DNA of 64,000 nucleotides from assembly GCA_947566075.1 (NCBI GenBank), contig CANOIM010000002.1:181905-245904 (forward strand). The letters are read 5' to 3'. Each line of letters starts with the position of its first letter. Positions within the stretch are counted from its first letter, which is position 1. A model generated the notes under the pieces. That model had not been told where the DNA came from. It worked only from the letters and a program-made list of their open reading frames with translations, and ran no database searches. The position numbers and the translations under genes were made by a program. Source of the DNA: an uncultured Eggerthellaceae bacterium. GTDB taxonomy: Bacteria > Actinomycetota > Coriobacteriia > Coriobacteriales > Eggerthellaceae. Positions 18,814-28,252 of the stretch are shown in pieces.

Positions 18814-19822
18814 GGCAACGAAGGATGATGCCGGGAAGCGGCTGGATGTGGTCCTAGGCGGCTTAGGGCAGATAGGGAGCCGGAGCCGAGGTGCTCAGGC
18901 CTGCGAAGCGGGGCACGTGCTTCTGGGAGGCGCTCCGGCTGTCAAGAAGCAGGAGGTCAGCGAAGGGGATCTCATCATCATAGAACTGGAGGATGAGGGC
19001 ACGGGCCTCGTCCCTGAGCCCATTCCCCTGGACATCCGCTATGAGGATGATCACCTGCTGGTGCTCTCCAAGCCTCCCGGGCTCATTACCCACCCCAGCC
19101 CCGATCACCCTCATGGCACGTTGGCATCGGCCCTGCTCTACCGCTATGGTGAAGAGGGGCTTAGCCATGTGCAAGGCGAGGATGACCGGCCTGGCATCGT
19201 GCATCGGTTGGATGGGGATACCTCGGGGCTCATGCTGGCTGCCAAGACGGACGAAGCAGGCTATGCCCTCATGGATGCCATTGCCACCAAGGCGGTGGAT
19301 AGGCGCTACCTGGCCCTAGTCCATGGGCGTGTGACCGTGGATTCGGGCATGGTGGATGCCCCTATCGAACGGCACGCCAAGGAGCGCACGCGCATGGCTG
19401 TGGGGGACGGACCCACCTCCCGGGAGGCCATCACCACATTCAAGGTGCTAGAGCACTTCGAAGCAGGGCCCAAAGACCAAGGCTATTCGCTCCTGGAATG
19501 CAAGCTCTACACGGGGCGCACCCATCAGATCCGTGTGCATATGCAATACATCAAGCATCCCATCGTGGGAGATGCCACCTATACCGCGAACGCCCCCAAG
19601 CAACCTTCAGCTAGCCTGGGATTGGATCGGCAGTTCCTCCATTCCTATCGGATCAGCTTCGCCCATCCCGTCACCGGAGAAGAGGTCATCTTGCAGGATG
19701 GGCTCCCAGAGGACTTGCAAGGGGCCCTGGACGGTCTGGCGAACAGGAGCTCAGGGCGCACAGGCTATGGCGAAGAGGTACTGGAAGCGCTGAAAGGGGA
19801 AGAGCCATGCATATCCTGTTAG
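18791..19822 (+). CDS. rluD: RluD-family 23S rRNA pseudouridine synthase
   Basis: Converts uridines in 23S rRNA to pseudouridine. An N-terminal S4 RNA-binding domain (about residues 15-75) precedes the catalytic domain. HRLDGDTSGLML carries the catalytic aspartate, about D141, and the YTGRTHQIRVHM block near residue 240 is characteristic. It has 343 residues and overlaps lspA by 23 bp. The exact target uridines (RluD-like or another RluA-family member) are inferred only from family resemblance. Confidence 0.93.
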   Translation: MARLISYRATKDDAGKRLDVVLGGLGQIGSRSRGAQACEAGHVLLGGAPAVKKQEVSEGDLIIIELEDEGTGLVPEPIPLDIRYEDDHLLVLSKPPGLITHPSPDHPHGTLASALLYRYGEEGLSHVQGEDDRPGIVHRLDGDTSGLMLAAKTDEAGYALMDAIATKAVDRRYLALVHGRVTVDSGMVDAPIERHAKERTRMAVGDGPTSREAITTFKVLEHFEAGPKDQGYSLLECKLYTGRTHQIRVHMQYIKHPIVGDATYTANAPKQPSASLGLDRQFLHSYRISFAHPVTGEEVILQDGLPEDLQGALDGLANRSSGRTGYGEEVLEALKGEEPCISC

Positions 19823-21006
19823 GGGTCACCGGATGCATAGCGGCCTATAAGGCCTGTGAGCTTCTGCGGGAGCTTCAGAAGGCAGGGTGCGAGGTGTCTG
19901 TGGTGATGACCGAACATGCCCAGCGGTTCGTAGGGCTGGACACCTTTCGGGCGCTCACGGAGGGGCGGGCTCACGCTTCGCTCTTCCATGAGGCTGATCC
20001 CATCCCCCATATCCACCTGGCAGAGCAGGCTGACGCTTTCGTCATCGCTCCAGCCACGGCCGATGTCTGTGCGAAGCTGGCCGGGGGGATAGCCGATGAT
20101 CTGCTCACCTCTACTGCACTGGCTTGCACGTGTCCCTTGTTCGTGGCTCCGGCCATGAATGTCCATATGTATGAGAACCTGGCTACCCAGGCTAATCTGC
20201 GCACCTTGGCGCAGAGGGGCATCCAGGTGATCACCCCTGATTCAGGGTATCTGGCTTGTGGGGAGGTAGGTCCGGGGAAGCTGCCGGATCCGAAGGCCAT
20301 CGCCCGGTTCGTCCTTGAGGCTGTCGAAGGCAACCAGAGGGCAGGGAAGAGCGGTAGCCTGAGGGGGCGTGCGGTGCTCATCACCTCTGGTCCCACCATC
20401 GAACCCATAGACCCAGTCCGGTTCATCTCCAACCGCTCCAGCGGGAAGATGGGGGCGGCCTTGGCTTTGGCAGCCGTGGAGGCAGGAGCCGAGGTCTGCG
20501 TGGTGAGCGGCCCGGTCAACGTGGCCTATGACCCTCGGGTGAAGGTCATTCCCGTGCAAACGGCTGAGGAGATGCTCAAAGCGGCCCAGGAGGAGTTCCC
20601 GCAAGCAGATGTGGTCATCTGTGCTGCGGCGGTGGCGGATATGCGCCCTGCTCATTCGGCTTCCAGCAAGCTCAAGAAAGGAAGGGATGATGATTCCCTC
20701 ACCTGCCTTGAGCTGGTAGAGAACCCGGATATCCTCTCCCGGCTTGCTCGGGAGAAGCGGGATGACCAAGTGGTGGTCGGCTTTGCAGCTGAGACCGAAG
20801 ATGCTCTGGCTCACGGGCGCGATAAACTGCACCGCAAAGGAGCGGATATGCTGGTGGTGAACGATGTGGCTGCCCATGAGGTCTTCGGAGCTGATACCAA
20901 CACGGTTGCCATCCTCACGGAAGCGGATGAAGTGGTCTTGGAAGAGCTTCCCAAGACCGAAGTGGCCCGCCAGGTGATAGAGGTATCGGCTGAGCTGCTC
21001 TCCTAG
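19807..21006 (+). CDS. coaBC: bifunctional phosphopantothenoylcysteine decarboxylase/phosphopantothenate-cysteine ligase
   Basis: Catalyses two successive steps of coenzyme A synthesis. The first half (about residues 1-180) is the flavin-dependent decarboxylase CoaC, with PHIHLAEQAD carrying the active histidine and the PAMNVHMYEN loop. The second half is the CTP-dependent ligase CoaB, with ITSGPTIEPIDPVR and SNRSSGKMG. It has 399 residues, a normal fusion. It overlaps the pseudouridine synthase gene by 16 bp and ends the run begun by ileS. Confidence 0.96.
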   Translation: MHILLGVTGCIAAYKACELLRELQKAGCEVSVVMTEHAQRFVGLDTFRALTEGRAHASLFHEADPIPHIHLAEQADAFVIAPATADVCAKLAGGIADDLLTSTALACTCPLFVAPAMNVHMYENLATQANLRTLAQRGIQVITPDSGYLACGEVGPGKLPDPKAIARFVLEAVEGNQRAGKSGSLRGRAVLITSGPTIEPIDPVRFISNRSSGKMGAALALAAVEAGAEVCVVSGPVNVAYDPRVKVIPVQTAEEMLKAAQEEFPQADVVICAAAVADMRPAHSASSKLKKGRDDDSLTCLELVENPDILSRLAREKRDDQVVVGFAAETEDALAHGRDKLHRKGADMLVVNDVAAHEVFGADTNTVAILTEADEVVLEELPKTEVARQVIEVSAELLS

Positions 21007-21326
21007 CTTCGCTCAAAAGTGCCATGGCTTCCGCTTCGCGGAATCCATGTCGCTCACTGCGTTCGCTTTTTGAATCTCGCCCGCATTCGCGGGCTCTAAC
21101 GTTGCAACCTGATCTTCGTAGATAGGCATCCGGTCTTGATGCCCGCATTCTGCCTATATGCCCGGGACGACAGAAGTTCGCTCGCGTCAAGGCACGCTTC
21201 GCTCTTCGGCCTTGACCCTCGCGGCTGGCATGCTGGGATAGCATGCCAGTGAACCTGCTCAGGTCCAAATCCTCATCCCTTCGGGATGGCCTGCTCACGC
21301 AGGCTCGTCGTCCGCTCTCAGAAACG
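21007..21326. repeat. hairpin-rich intergenic spacer with one copy of a 90-bp dispersed repeat
   Basis: No credible gene. Bases 21020-21109 match 55571-55661 at close to 88% in the same orientation. Each copy holds two short hairpins, TTCCGC/GCGGAA and GCCCGC/GCGGGC. Further on are GTCAAGGC/GCCTTGAC (about 21186-21213), a perfect 10-bp stem CTGGCATGCT/AGCATGCCAG with a 5-base loop (21225-21249), and CATCCC/GGGATG (21274-21288). The density of inverted repeats resembles REP/BIME-like clusters. Confidence 0.7.
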
Positions 21327-21354
21327 AAAAAAACCGCCTGAAGGCGGTTTTTGT
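21327..21354 (-). terminator. intrinsic terminator after tRNA-Pro
   Basis: A strong GC stem AACCGCC/GGCGGTT with a short loop is flanked by an A-run on one side and a T-run on the other, so it can stop transcription in both directions. It lies 7 bp beyond the 3' end of the minus-strand tRNA. Confidence 0.85.
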
Positions 21355-21360
21355 TCGTCA

Positions 21361-21437
<77 letters not shown>

Positions 21438-21504
21438 ACGAAAAGCCGCTGCAAGAATGCAGCCCGAACATGATAGCGTTACCTTCCCTCAGTTTCAAGA
21501 GATT

Positions 21505-22389
21505 TTAGGATGTCATCCTTACGCCCACGTAGACGGCATCTTTCGGCAGGCCATTGATCTTGTAGATCTCAGACAGGGGGATGGCTGACACGCGCCAGGA
21601 ATAGGTTCCCGCATCTCCGGTGATGGTGCCCATGGTGTAGGTGTTGCCGGACTCATCTTCGCCGCTCTTCTCTATGGAGCTCTCTGTCAAGCCCTCAGCG
21701 GCAAGGGCAGCCTGAACAGCGGCATCCACGCTCTTGGACTTGAAGTCAGCGAAGTGGAGCACCATGTTCACGCCGTTCTCGCGGTCAACCTTCAGATCCC
21801 AGGACCCGTTCAGCAGGCGCGCGGCATCGGCGGCTCCCACCTTGTCAATGCCAGAGAGGTAGGTGGCGCCCGCTTCCGCTGCGCTCACCCCTGCGGGAAG
21901 CTTGATGACCTGCCATACAGGGCTGTTCTCCTTGGCGGGCATCTCGAAGACGCTCAAGCCTGCTTCTTGGAAGGTGCTCAGGATGGTGGCGTTATCCAAG
22001 CCCATGAGAGGGTAGAGCTGTGGGAGGTCATAGGCAACGTCTTGGGAGAGGTTGTCAGCCATGGCCTGCTCTTGGCGCTTGGGTTCATTGACCACGCCAT
22101 CGAAGTACCAGGCAAGGAAAGCCGCCCCTATGAGCGCCGCCAGGATGAGCATGAATACGATGCCGCGGCGCACGTGGGTGGGCGGGTCCAAAGGCCGCTT
22201 CAGCACATCGGCATTGGGGTAGAGCACCTTCGCATCGGGGGTGCGGGAAGAAGAGCGGATGTCAGATTCGCTCTTGAAGATATCTGAGAGCGGATTCCCC
22301 TTGGGCCGCTTAGGAGCCTTCTCTTCGGTGAGAGCATCTTCGGTTGAGGCGCTCTGTTCCTCTAGATGGGCCTTCTTATCGTCTTCCAT
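21505..22389 (-). CDS. unknown single-pass membrane protein
   Basis: I do not recognise this 294-residue protein. An acidic and basic cytosolic N-terminus of about 75 residues (rich in E, K and P) precedes one hydrophobic helix at about residues 77-98. The remaining 195 residues would lie outside the cell and look like a mixed alpha/beta domain without known catalytic motifs or cysteine pairs. It is transcribed toward the tRNA and divergently from terC, sharing a 78-bp spacer with it. ATG at 22389 is a clean start. Confidence 0.75.
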   Translation of the reverse strand: MEDDKKAHLEEQSASTEDALTEEKAPKRPKGNPLSDIFKSESDIRSSSRTPDAKVLYPNADVLKRPLDPPTHVRRGIVFMLILAALIGAAFLAWYFDGVVNEPKRQEQAMADNLSQDVAYDLPQLYPLMGLDNATILSTFQEAGLSVFEMPAKENSPVWQVIKLPAGVSAAEAGATYLSGIDKVGAADAARLLNGSWDLKVDRENGVNMVLHFADFKSKSVDAAVQAALAAEGLTESSIEKSGEDESGNTYTMGTITGDAGTYSWRVSAIPLSEIYKINGLPKDAVYVGVRMTS

Positions 22390-22467
22390 CCCTGCCGTTC
22401 CCCTTCGATCCAGTAACCGCTGGATTATATCATTGAGGTAGCGCCGCCACTCTGATAGTGTTGCCCC

Positions 22468-23295
22468 ATGGACTTCGCGATATTCACAACCCCGGAGGCA
22501 TGGATCAGCCTCATCACCCTCACATTCCTAGAGATCGTCTTGGGCGTAGACAACATCGTCTTCATCTCCCTCACGTCCAACCGCCTTCCTCCGGAGAAGC
22601 AGCACATCGGTCGGAAGCTGGGGTTGGCAGGCGCGCTGGTGATGCGCTGTCTGTTCCTCTGCTTCGCCAGCTGGCTCGTGCATATGACCTTTGTGCTGTT
22701 CCAGCTTGATCTGGGCAGCTATCATCATGGCCTCAGCATCCGGGATCTGGTGATGTTGGCGGGGGGTGCCTATCTCATCTACAAGGGCATCATCGAACTG
22801 CGTGAGACCTTGGCCCTGACAGAGCTCAAGGCCGAACATTCCGAAGAGCATAGGGAGCGCCATCGGATCGGGCTGGGTCAGGCCGTGGGCACCATCATGG
22901 TCATGGATATCGTCTTCTCCATTGATTCGGTCATCACGGCGGTGGGGCTGGCGGAGCATCTGATCGTGATGATAGCCGCGGTCATCATCGCGGTCGTCCT
23001 CATGATGATCTTCATCGATCCTATCTCTGATTTCATCAACCGCCATGCTGAGATGAAGATCCTGGCGCTGGTGTTCATCGCTGCCATCGGCATCCTGCTG
23101 GTGCTGGATTCTCTGGGCATCACCACGGGCATAGAGGTGCTGGATATGCATCTCGAGAAGCTCATGGTGTACTTCGCCATGGTCTTCGCCGTGGTGCTAG
23201 AGCTCATCCAGATGCGCTACAACTCCAACCTGGAGCGTTACCGCCAAGACAGGGAACAGGCGGAAGACGCCTTGGACCTGCCTGATCAGGAATAG
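22468..23295 (+). CDS. TerC family integral membrane protein
   Basis: A multi-helix membrane protein of 275 residues from the TerC/Alx family, which in several bacteria exports manganese or supports metallated secreted proteins. The paired acidic motifs LEIVLGVDNIVF (near residue 22) and MDIVFSIDSV (near 146) are intact, placing the metal-coordinating aspartates in the membrane. A charged cytosolic loop rich in H and E lies between them. The tail is acidic. Its 3' end overlaps the convergent lipid kinase gene by 10 bp. Confidence 0.92.
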   Translation: MDFAIFTTPEAWISLITLTFLEIVLGVDNIVFISLTSNRLPPEKQHIGRKLGLAGALVMRCLFLCFASWLVHMTFVLFQLDLGSYHHGLSIRDLVMLAGGAYLIYKGIIELRETLALTELKAEHSEEHRERHRIGLGQAVGTIMVMDIVFSIDSVITAVGLAEHLIVMIAAVIIAVVLMMIFIDPISDFINRHAEMKILALVFIAAIGILLVLDSLGITTGIEVLDMHLEKLMVYFAMVFAVVLELIQMRYNSNLERYRQDREQAEDALDLPDQE

Positions 23296-24194
23296 GCCTT
23301 CACGCACTCCTCAGATACCACGAACCGGGCGGCCAAGGGTAGCACGCGGGCTTGGAATGGTGTCATCTTAGCTGTCACTTCGCCGTCGAACTGCATCTGG
23401 AGCGGAGGATCTGCCTGGACGGATACCTCGCTTGCCTGATAGATGTCGAAGGCATCCGTGCGCGTGGGGAAATCTCCCCCTTTGTCCAAGATGGCGGCGA
23501 AGAGGGCGGGGATCAGCCCGAAGGCATCCTTGGTGCGCAGGATGACCACATCCAGCAGGCCATCCCGGGGTTTGTTCTCATGGACCACGGCTATGTCGAA
23601 CTGGATCTTGGCGAAGTTGATGAGCAGCACCCCCACTCCCTTGCAGATGACCTCTTTGCCATCCATGTTCAGCTGGAAGGTGGATACTTGGGGCAGAGCA
23701 TTGGTGACGGCGGAGGTGAGGTAGGCCATCTGACCGAACAGCTTCTTGTTGCTCTCCGCGTCTTTCATGATGGTGGCATCATATCCGGCCCCGGCCATCA
23801 TCAAGAATCCGAAGCGCTCCCCGTGGCTCAGCGTGACCTCGCCCAGGTCGAAATCCATGACGCGCCCTTCGCGAAGCATCTTGGCTATGGCGTGGGGCTC
23901 AGCGGGGCTTGCCAGGTTGGAGCAAAGGAGGTTCGCTGTGCCTGCCGGGAAGGGGAGGATGGGAATGCCGGTGTCAGCCAGAAGGTAGGCCACCATGGAG
24001 AGGGTGCCGTCTCCGCCAGAGGCTACCACGCAATCGAAGCGGTCAGCATCAGCCAGGAAGGTGCGCAGATCTGTGGCTCCATCACTGGAGCGGATGACCA
24101 CCTCGTCCCCGTCTTCGGCATAGGCGCGGATGAAATCGAAGATGGCACCGTCACCCAGGCCCGAAGCGAGGTTGTTCACGATGAGCAGTTTCAT
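23286..24194 (-). CDS. diacylglycerol/sphingosine kinase-like lipid kinase (YegS/DgkB family)
   Basis: A 302-residue soluble kinase fold. The nucleotide-binding motif SGGDGTLSMVA lies near residue 60 and the FPAGTANLLCSNL motif near 83, both typical of the DAGK catalytic domain. Members phosphorylate diacylglycerol or related lipids. The ATG at 24194 follows AAAAGGGGATGTG; the open frame continues about 250 codons upstream, but that part is the shadow of rnd. It is divergent from rnd. Confidence 0.92.
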   Translation of the reverse strand: MKLLIVNNLASGLGDGAIFDFIRAYAEDGDEVVIRSSDGATDLRTFLADADRFDCVVASGGDGTLSMVAYLLADTGIPILPFPAGTANLLCSNLASPAEPHAIAKMLREGRVMDFDLGEVTLSHGERFGFLMMAGAGYDATIMKDAESNKKLFGQMAYLTSAVTNALPQVSTFQLNMDGKEVICKGVGVLLINFAKIQFDIAVVHENKPRDGLLDVVILRTKDAFGLIPALFAAILDKGGDFPTRTDAFDIYQASEVSVQADPPLQMQFDGEVTAKMTPFQARVLPLAARFVVSEECVKAYS

Positions 24195-24272
24195 CACACA
24201 TCCCCTTTTCCCATGATGACTGATAGTATTACAGAGTGAAGGCAAGCAGATGCAGAAAGATGCGTTGTTCCC

Positions 24273-25430
24273 TTGAAGTATATCGAAGACGACAGCTCCC
24301 TGGTGGAGTTCATAGCCCAAGCGAAGCGGTCCCAGGTGTTGGCCGTGGATACGGAGTTCCTGCGGGAGAAGACCTACTATCCGAAGCTCTGCCTGATCCA
24401 GCTGGCCACGGATAATAGCATCGCCATCATAGACCCGTTCGCCGTCCGTGATCTGACGCCCTTGGCTTCTCTTTTGGAGGACGAGAGCGTCATGAAGATA
24501 TTCCACGCAGCCACCCAAGACATAGAGATCCTCCTGCGGGAGGTGGGCAGCACCCCTTGGCCCCTGTTCGACACCCAAGTGGCCGCCGCGCTTTTGGGCT
24601 TCAGCCATCAGGTGGGGCTTGCCCAGCTGGTCAGCTCGGTGTGCGGCGTCACCCTGAAGAAATCCGATTCTTTCACCGACTGGTCGCTGCGGCCCCTTTC
24701 GGCAAGCCAGTTGGAATACGCTTCGGGGGATGTGGCTTTCCTGCCAGAGCTCTACGTGTGCATGCGGGATATGCTCCTTGACCTCGGTCGGCTTGATTGG
24801 CTGGAGCCGGATTTCAGGGATCTGGCCCGGGAGGACCGCTATCTGGTAGACCCACGGGAGCGGTTCAAGCATCTGAAGCGGGCGAACCAGCTCACGCGTC
24901 GTCAGTTGGCGGCCGCTCGGGAGGTGGCTGCCTGGCGGGAGCGGCGGGCCCAAGAGGTGGATATCCCGCGAAAATGGGTGCTCTCGGATGAGCAGGTGGT
25001 AGAGGCCTGCCGCAAGGAGGCCCGCAAGATCGATGACCTGTACCTCATCCGGGGCATGCGCGAGAAGCTGCCCACCAAGGATGCCCGGGAGGTGGCGGGG
25101 CTCATCGACAAAGCCCTGCGGCTTCCTGCTGATCAGCTACCTGACCTCGATCGCGGTTCCACTTCGGAACCGAACGTTGACAGCGCTTTGGACATGATGC
25201 TGGCCCTTACGCGGGTCATGGCGAAGGAGCATGGGATCGCCCTGCAAACGCTGGCATCCAACGCTGACCTTACGCAGCTTGCCCGGGGTCACCAGGAGGA
25301 ATCACGGCTCTTGCGTGGCTGGCGACGCCAGCTCATAGGGGAGAAGCTCCTGTTGCTGCTGGAGGGAAAGCTCTCCCTTTCCTTGGAGGAAGGAGAGCTC
25401 AAAGTCAGCCGAGTAACCGTTGAGGGCTGA
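24273..25430 (+). CDS. rnd: ribonuclease D
   Basis: A 3'-5' exoribonuclease for tRNA and stable RNA maturation, 385 residues. The DEDDy active site is present: DTEFL near residue 26, HAATQDIEIL near 79 and YASGDVAFLPELY near 152. An HRDC domain follows (about 205-290). TTG at 24273 is the only plausible start that keeps the first beta strand; the ribosome-binding site is weak. ATG at 24250 is out of frame and soon hits a stop. Confidence 0.92.
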   Translation: MKYIEDDSSLVEFIAQAKRSQVLAVDTEFLREKTYYPKLCLIQLATDNSIAIIDPFAVRDLTPLASLLEDESVMKIFHAATQDIEILLREVGSTPWPLFDTQVAAALLGFSHQVGLAQLVSSVCGVTLKKSDSFTDWSLRPLSASQLEYASGDVAFLPELYVCMRDMLLDLGRLDWLEPDFRDLAREDRYLVDPRERFKHLKRANQLTRRQLAAAREVAAWRERRAQEVDIPRKWVLSDEQVVEACRKEARKIDDLYLIRGMREKLPTKDAREVAGLIDKALRLPADQLPDLDRGSTSEPNVDSALDMMLALTRVMAKEHGIALQTLASNADLTQLARGHQEESRLLRGWRRQLIGEKLLLLLEGKLSLSLEEGELKVSRVTVEG

Positions 25431-25484
25431 CCTCCTTCAGCGAACAGGTGTCTGGTATCATGACCCAAACGAAAGGAGCGTCAG

Positions 25485-26147
25485 ATGACCTACAGCTATG
25501 CCCTCTTGGTCGTGGTCACCTTGATCATCGGCTTGGCAGCTCAAGGCTATGTCAATAGCCGCCTCAAGAAGTATTCCAACGTACCCAATGCCTCTCGGCT
25601 CACGGGTGCGCAGACGGCCAGCGGTATGCTGGCTTACTACGGCATCACCAATGTTGAGATCCGCCGGGGTGGCCCGGGGCAGGATTTCTTCGATCCCCGT
25701 TCCAATTCGGTGACTCTCTCACCGGAAGCCTATGACTCCACTTCAGTGACGGCCACGGCAACGGCTTGCCATGAGGTGGGTCATGCCTGCCAGTACGCCT
25801 TCGGCTATACCCCCATGAAGGTGCGCGGTGCCATCGTCCCGGTGGCCAACGTGGCTTCCAATGCCTGGATCTTCCTTCTGATGATCGGCATCTTCATGAA
25901 CCTGGCAGGCCTTGTGAACCTGGCCATCATCATGTATGCCGCTGTCGTGCTCTTTCAGCTGGTCACCTTGCCGGTGGAATTCAATGCCTCTCAGCGTGCC
26001 ATGGCCTATATGGGCAGCATAGGTCTGCCTGCGGCTGAGCAGAAGGGCGCCTTTGATGTGCTGCGTGCCTGTGCCTTCACCTACGTGGCGGCAGCGCTCA
26101 CCTCCATCTTGCAGCTTCTCTGGCTCCTCGGCCAGAGCAGGGATTAG
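25485..26147 (+). CDS. zinc metallopeptidase, YugP type
   Basis: A membrane-embedded putative zinc peptidase of 220 residues. The zinc motif HEVGH is at residues 96-100. Hydrophobic helices occupy about 5-22, 120-142, 145-165 and 190-212. This family is widely distributed but poorly characterised. GAAAGGAGCGTCAG precedes the ATG, a strong ribosome-binding site. It is closely followed by xseA. Confidence 0.9.
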   Translation: MTYSYALLVVVTLIIGLAAQGYVNSRLKKYSNVPNASRLTGAQTASGMLAYYGITNVEIRRGGPGQDFFDPRSNSVTLSPEAYDSTSVTATATACHEVGHACQYAFGYTPMKVRGAIVPVANVASNAWIFLLMIGIFMNLAGLVNLAIIMYAAVVLFQLVTLPVEFNASQRAMAYMGSIGLPAAEQKGAFDVLRACAFTYVAAALTSILQLLWLLGQSRD

Positions 26148-26152
26148 CCTCT

Positions 26153-27523
26153 ATGGCAGACCAAGCCCCTGAGGCGCTGAGCGTTGCAACGGCTCTTGCC
26201 ATCGCCAAAGGCCAGCTAGAGAAGCTCACGCTGCGCATCATCGGGGAGGTGTCTGAACTCTCCAACAAGCCCGGCTATTCCGCTGTCTACTTCACCCTGA
26301 AAGATCAGCAGGAGAAGGCGGCCCTGCCGTGCCTCATGTGGATGAATCGGTTCAAGGCAGCAGGAGTTGACTTCAAGGTAGGTTCGCTCGTAGAGGTCAC
26401 CGGCAAGTTCAGCCTCTATGCCGCTAAAGGGCGCATGAACTTCGATGTATCCACCATCTCCTTAGCAGGCGAGGGCGATATCCGCCTCAAGATAGCCCGG
26501 TTGGCGAAGAAGCTGGAAGCCGAAGGGCTCACCAGCACCGAAGCGAAGCTGCCCCTGCCGCGCCTGCCTCAGCGCATCGGGCTGGTCACGTCTCCTCGCG
26601 GGGCTGCCGTCTATGATGTGCTGCGCACCCTGCGTCGGCGCTACCCCTTGGCTGAGGTCATAGTGGCTGGGGTACCGGTGGAGGGGCAGGATGCTCCGGC
26701 TCATCTCAAAGAGGCGCTGAACGTGGTGGCAGCTGCCGGGGTTGATGTGGTGCTCCTCGTTCGTGGCGGAGGGTCCTTCGAAGACCTCATGCCCTTCAAT
26801 GACGAAGGGCTCGCACGGCATATAGCGGCCCTCAAGGTCCCTGTGGTCACAGGCATCGGTCACGAACCGGATACCTCTATCGCTGACATGGTGGCGGATC
26901 TGCGGGCTTCCACGCCCACGGCTGCGGCCGAGGCCGTTGTCCCGGCCATAGCTGATCTCAAGGCGCTGATCCAAGGGTTGGGCCGTCGCATGGGCTTCGC
27001 CCAGAGCGCTCTGCTCTCTCGCGCCCAAAGGGTGCTCTTGGATCTGCGTGGTCAGTCTTGTTTCGCAGACCCCTTGGCGCTCATCCGAGATGACGCTCAG
27101 GCTGTGGATGAGCTCTCTGGCCGTTTGGAAGCGGCTATTCCCCAGCAGTTGCACGCTTCAGCCTCTAAGGCCCAGGAGCTCAAGATGCGGCTCGTGCGGT
27201 TGGGTCCTGGGCTCATCCAAGGGGAACAGGCCCAGTTGACCCGGTTGAGCGCTGACCTGAAGGCCCATGGGCGCACGCTTTTGGATCCTTTCCAGAAAGA
27301 GCGTTCCATCATGGCGGCGAAGCTGGAAGGGCTCTCACCCTTGGCTGTCCTCTCGCGGGGGTATGCTGCGGTTTTCACCCCCGAAGGCCGCGTGATCTCA
27401 TCGGTGGAAGATGTTGCTGTGGGAAGCCGCATAGATGTGGAAGTAGCGGATGGCATCTTGGGGTGCACCGTTGATACCCTGGGACCAAGTACCAGGAATG
27501 CAGAGAAGGGAAGCACCGTATGA
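26153..27523 (+). CDS. xseA: exodeoxyribonuclease VII large subunit
   Basis: Catalytic subunit of the single-strand DNA exonuclease, 456 residues. An N-terminal OB-fold (about residues 12-110) is followed by the catalytic block with VRGGGSFEDLMPFN and GHEPDTSIADMVADLRASTPTAAAE. A long coiled-coil region comes next, then the conserved LSRGYA near residue 400. Start and stop are tightly linked with neighbours; the stop overlaps the xseB start (ATGA). Confidence 0.96.
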   Translation: MADQAPEALSVATALAIAKGQLEKLTLRIIGEVSELSNKPGYSAVYFTLKDQQEKAALPCLMWMNRFKAAGVDFKVGSLVEVTGKFSLYAAKGRMNFDVSTISLAGEGDIRLKIARLAKKLEAEGLTSTEAKLPLPRLPQRIGLVTSPRGAAVYDVLRTLRRRYPLAEVIVAGVPVEGQDAPAHLKEALNVVAAAGVDVVLLVRGGGSFEDLMPFNDEGLARHIAALKVPVVTGIGHEPDTSIADMVADLRASTPTAAAEAVVPAIADLKALIQGLGRRMGFAQSALLSRAQRVLLDLRGQSCFADPLALIRDDAQAVDELSGRLEAAIPQQLHASASKAQELKMRLVRLGPGLIQGEQAQLTRLSADLKAHGRTLLDPFQKERSIMAAKLEGLSPLAVLSRGYAAVFTPEGRVISSVEDVAVGSRIDVEVADGILGCTVDTLGPSTRNAEKGSTV

Positions 27524-27777
27524 ATGACGTCCTTGAGAAGCCTGAAGAACTCACCTTCAAAGAGGCGCTGAACCAGCTGGAATCCATCGTCGCATCGCTG
27601 GAATCAGGGGATCTGGAACTGGAGCAGAGCCTCGAGCGCTACAGCCAGGGGGTGAAGCTCTTGGCTGTCCTTCAGGGCAAGCTGGATTCTGCTGAGCAGA
27701 AGGTCCAGGTGCTCATGGGTCAGTTGGCAGCAGCCCCTGAAGATGACGTGCAAGACACCACCCTTTCCAAAGCCTAA
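27520..27777 (+). CDS. xseB: exodeoxyribonuclease VII small subunit
   Basis: An 85-residue helical protein that binds the XseA coiled coil. It has the family core FKEALNQLESIVASLESGDLE and LEQSLERYSQGVKL. It overlaps xseA by 4 bp, as in many genomes. Confidence 0.95.
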   Translation: MNDVLEKPEELTFKEALNQLESIVASLESGDLELEQSLERYSQGVKLLAVLQGKLDSAEQKVQVLMGQLAAAPEDDVQDTTLSKA

Positions 27778-27788
27778 GGAGGCCCATC

Positions 27789-28142
27789 ATGACGAAGGAT
27801 GATTGCATCTTCTGCAAGATAGTCGCCGGGGATATCCCCTCTACGAAGGTCTATGAAGACGATCGCGTGCTGGCTTTCCGGGACTTGAACCCCATGATGC
27901 CGGTCCATGTGCTCATCGTGCCGAAGAACCACTATGACAACATCGCTGATGGCGTCTCCTCTGAGGATATGGTGGCCGTCATGGATGCCGTGGGCAAGGT
28001 GGCGGAGCTTGAGGGCATCAAGGAGAGCGGTTTCCGCATCATCGCCAACACCAATGATGACGCCTGCCAGACCGTTCACCACCTGCATGTGCACGTTCTG
28101 GGTGGTGGGAAGATGAATGACGGGGATCCATCCCTTGCCTGA
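27789..28142 (+). CDS. HIT family nucleotide-binding protein (HinT type)
   Basis: A 117-residue purine-nucleoside phosphoramidase-like protein. CIFCKIVAGDIPSTKVYED at the N-terminus and HHLHVHVLGG near the C-terminus contain the HIT triad (HxHxH). It starts after AAGGAGG, 11 bp behind xseB. Cytosolic; substrate uncertain in this organism. Confidence 0.93.
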   Translation: MTKDDCIFCKIVAGDIPSTKVYEDDRVLAFRDLNPMMPVHVLIVPKNHYDNIADGVSSEDMVAVMDAVGKVAELEGIKESGFRIIANTNDDACQTVHHLHVHVLGGGKMNDGDPSLA

Positions 28143-28187
28143 GCGCCCTTCGCCGAAATCGTTCCTGCACAAGGGGCCGGAAGGCTC

Positions 28188-28214
28188 TTGGGCAGAGGCT
28201 GTCTGAACTAGAAT
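28188..28214 (+). promoter_or_regulatory. possible promoter of ackA
   Basis: TTGGGC at 28188-28193 and TAGAAT at 28209-28214 are separated by 15 bp, shorter than ideal. They lie about 40 bp before the ackA start, in a 110-bp spacer after the HIT gene. Confidence 0.4.
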
Positions 28215-28252
28215 CTTTCAAAACGTTCCGTAGGCCCAAAGGAGCCCCATCC

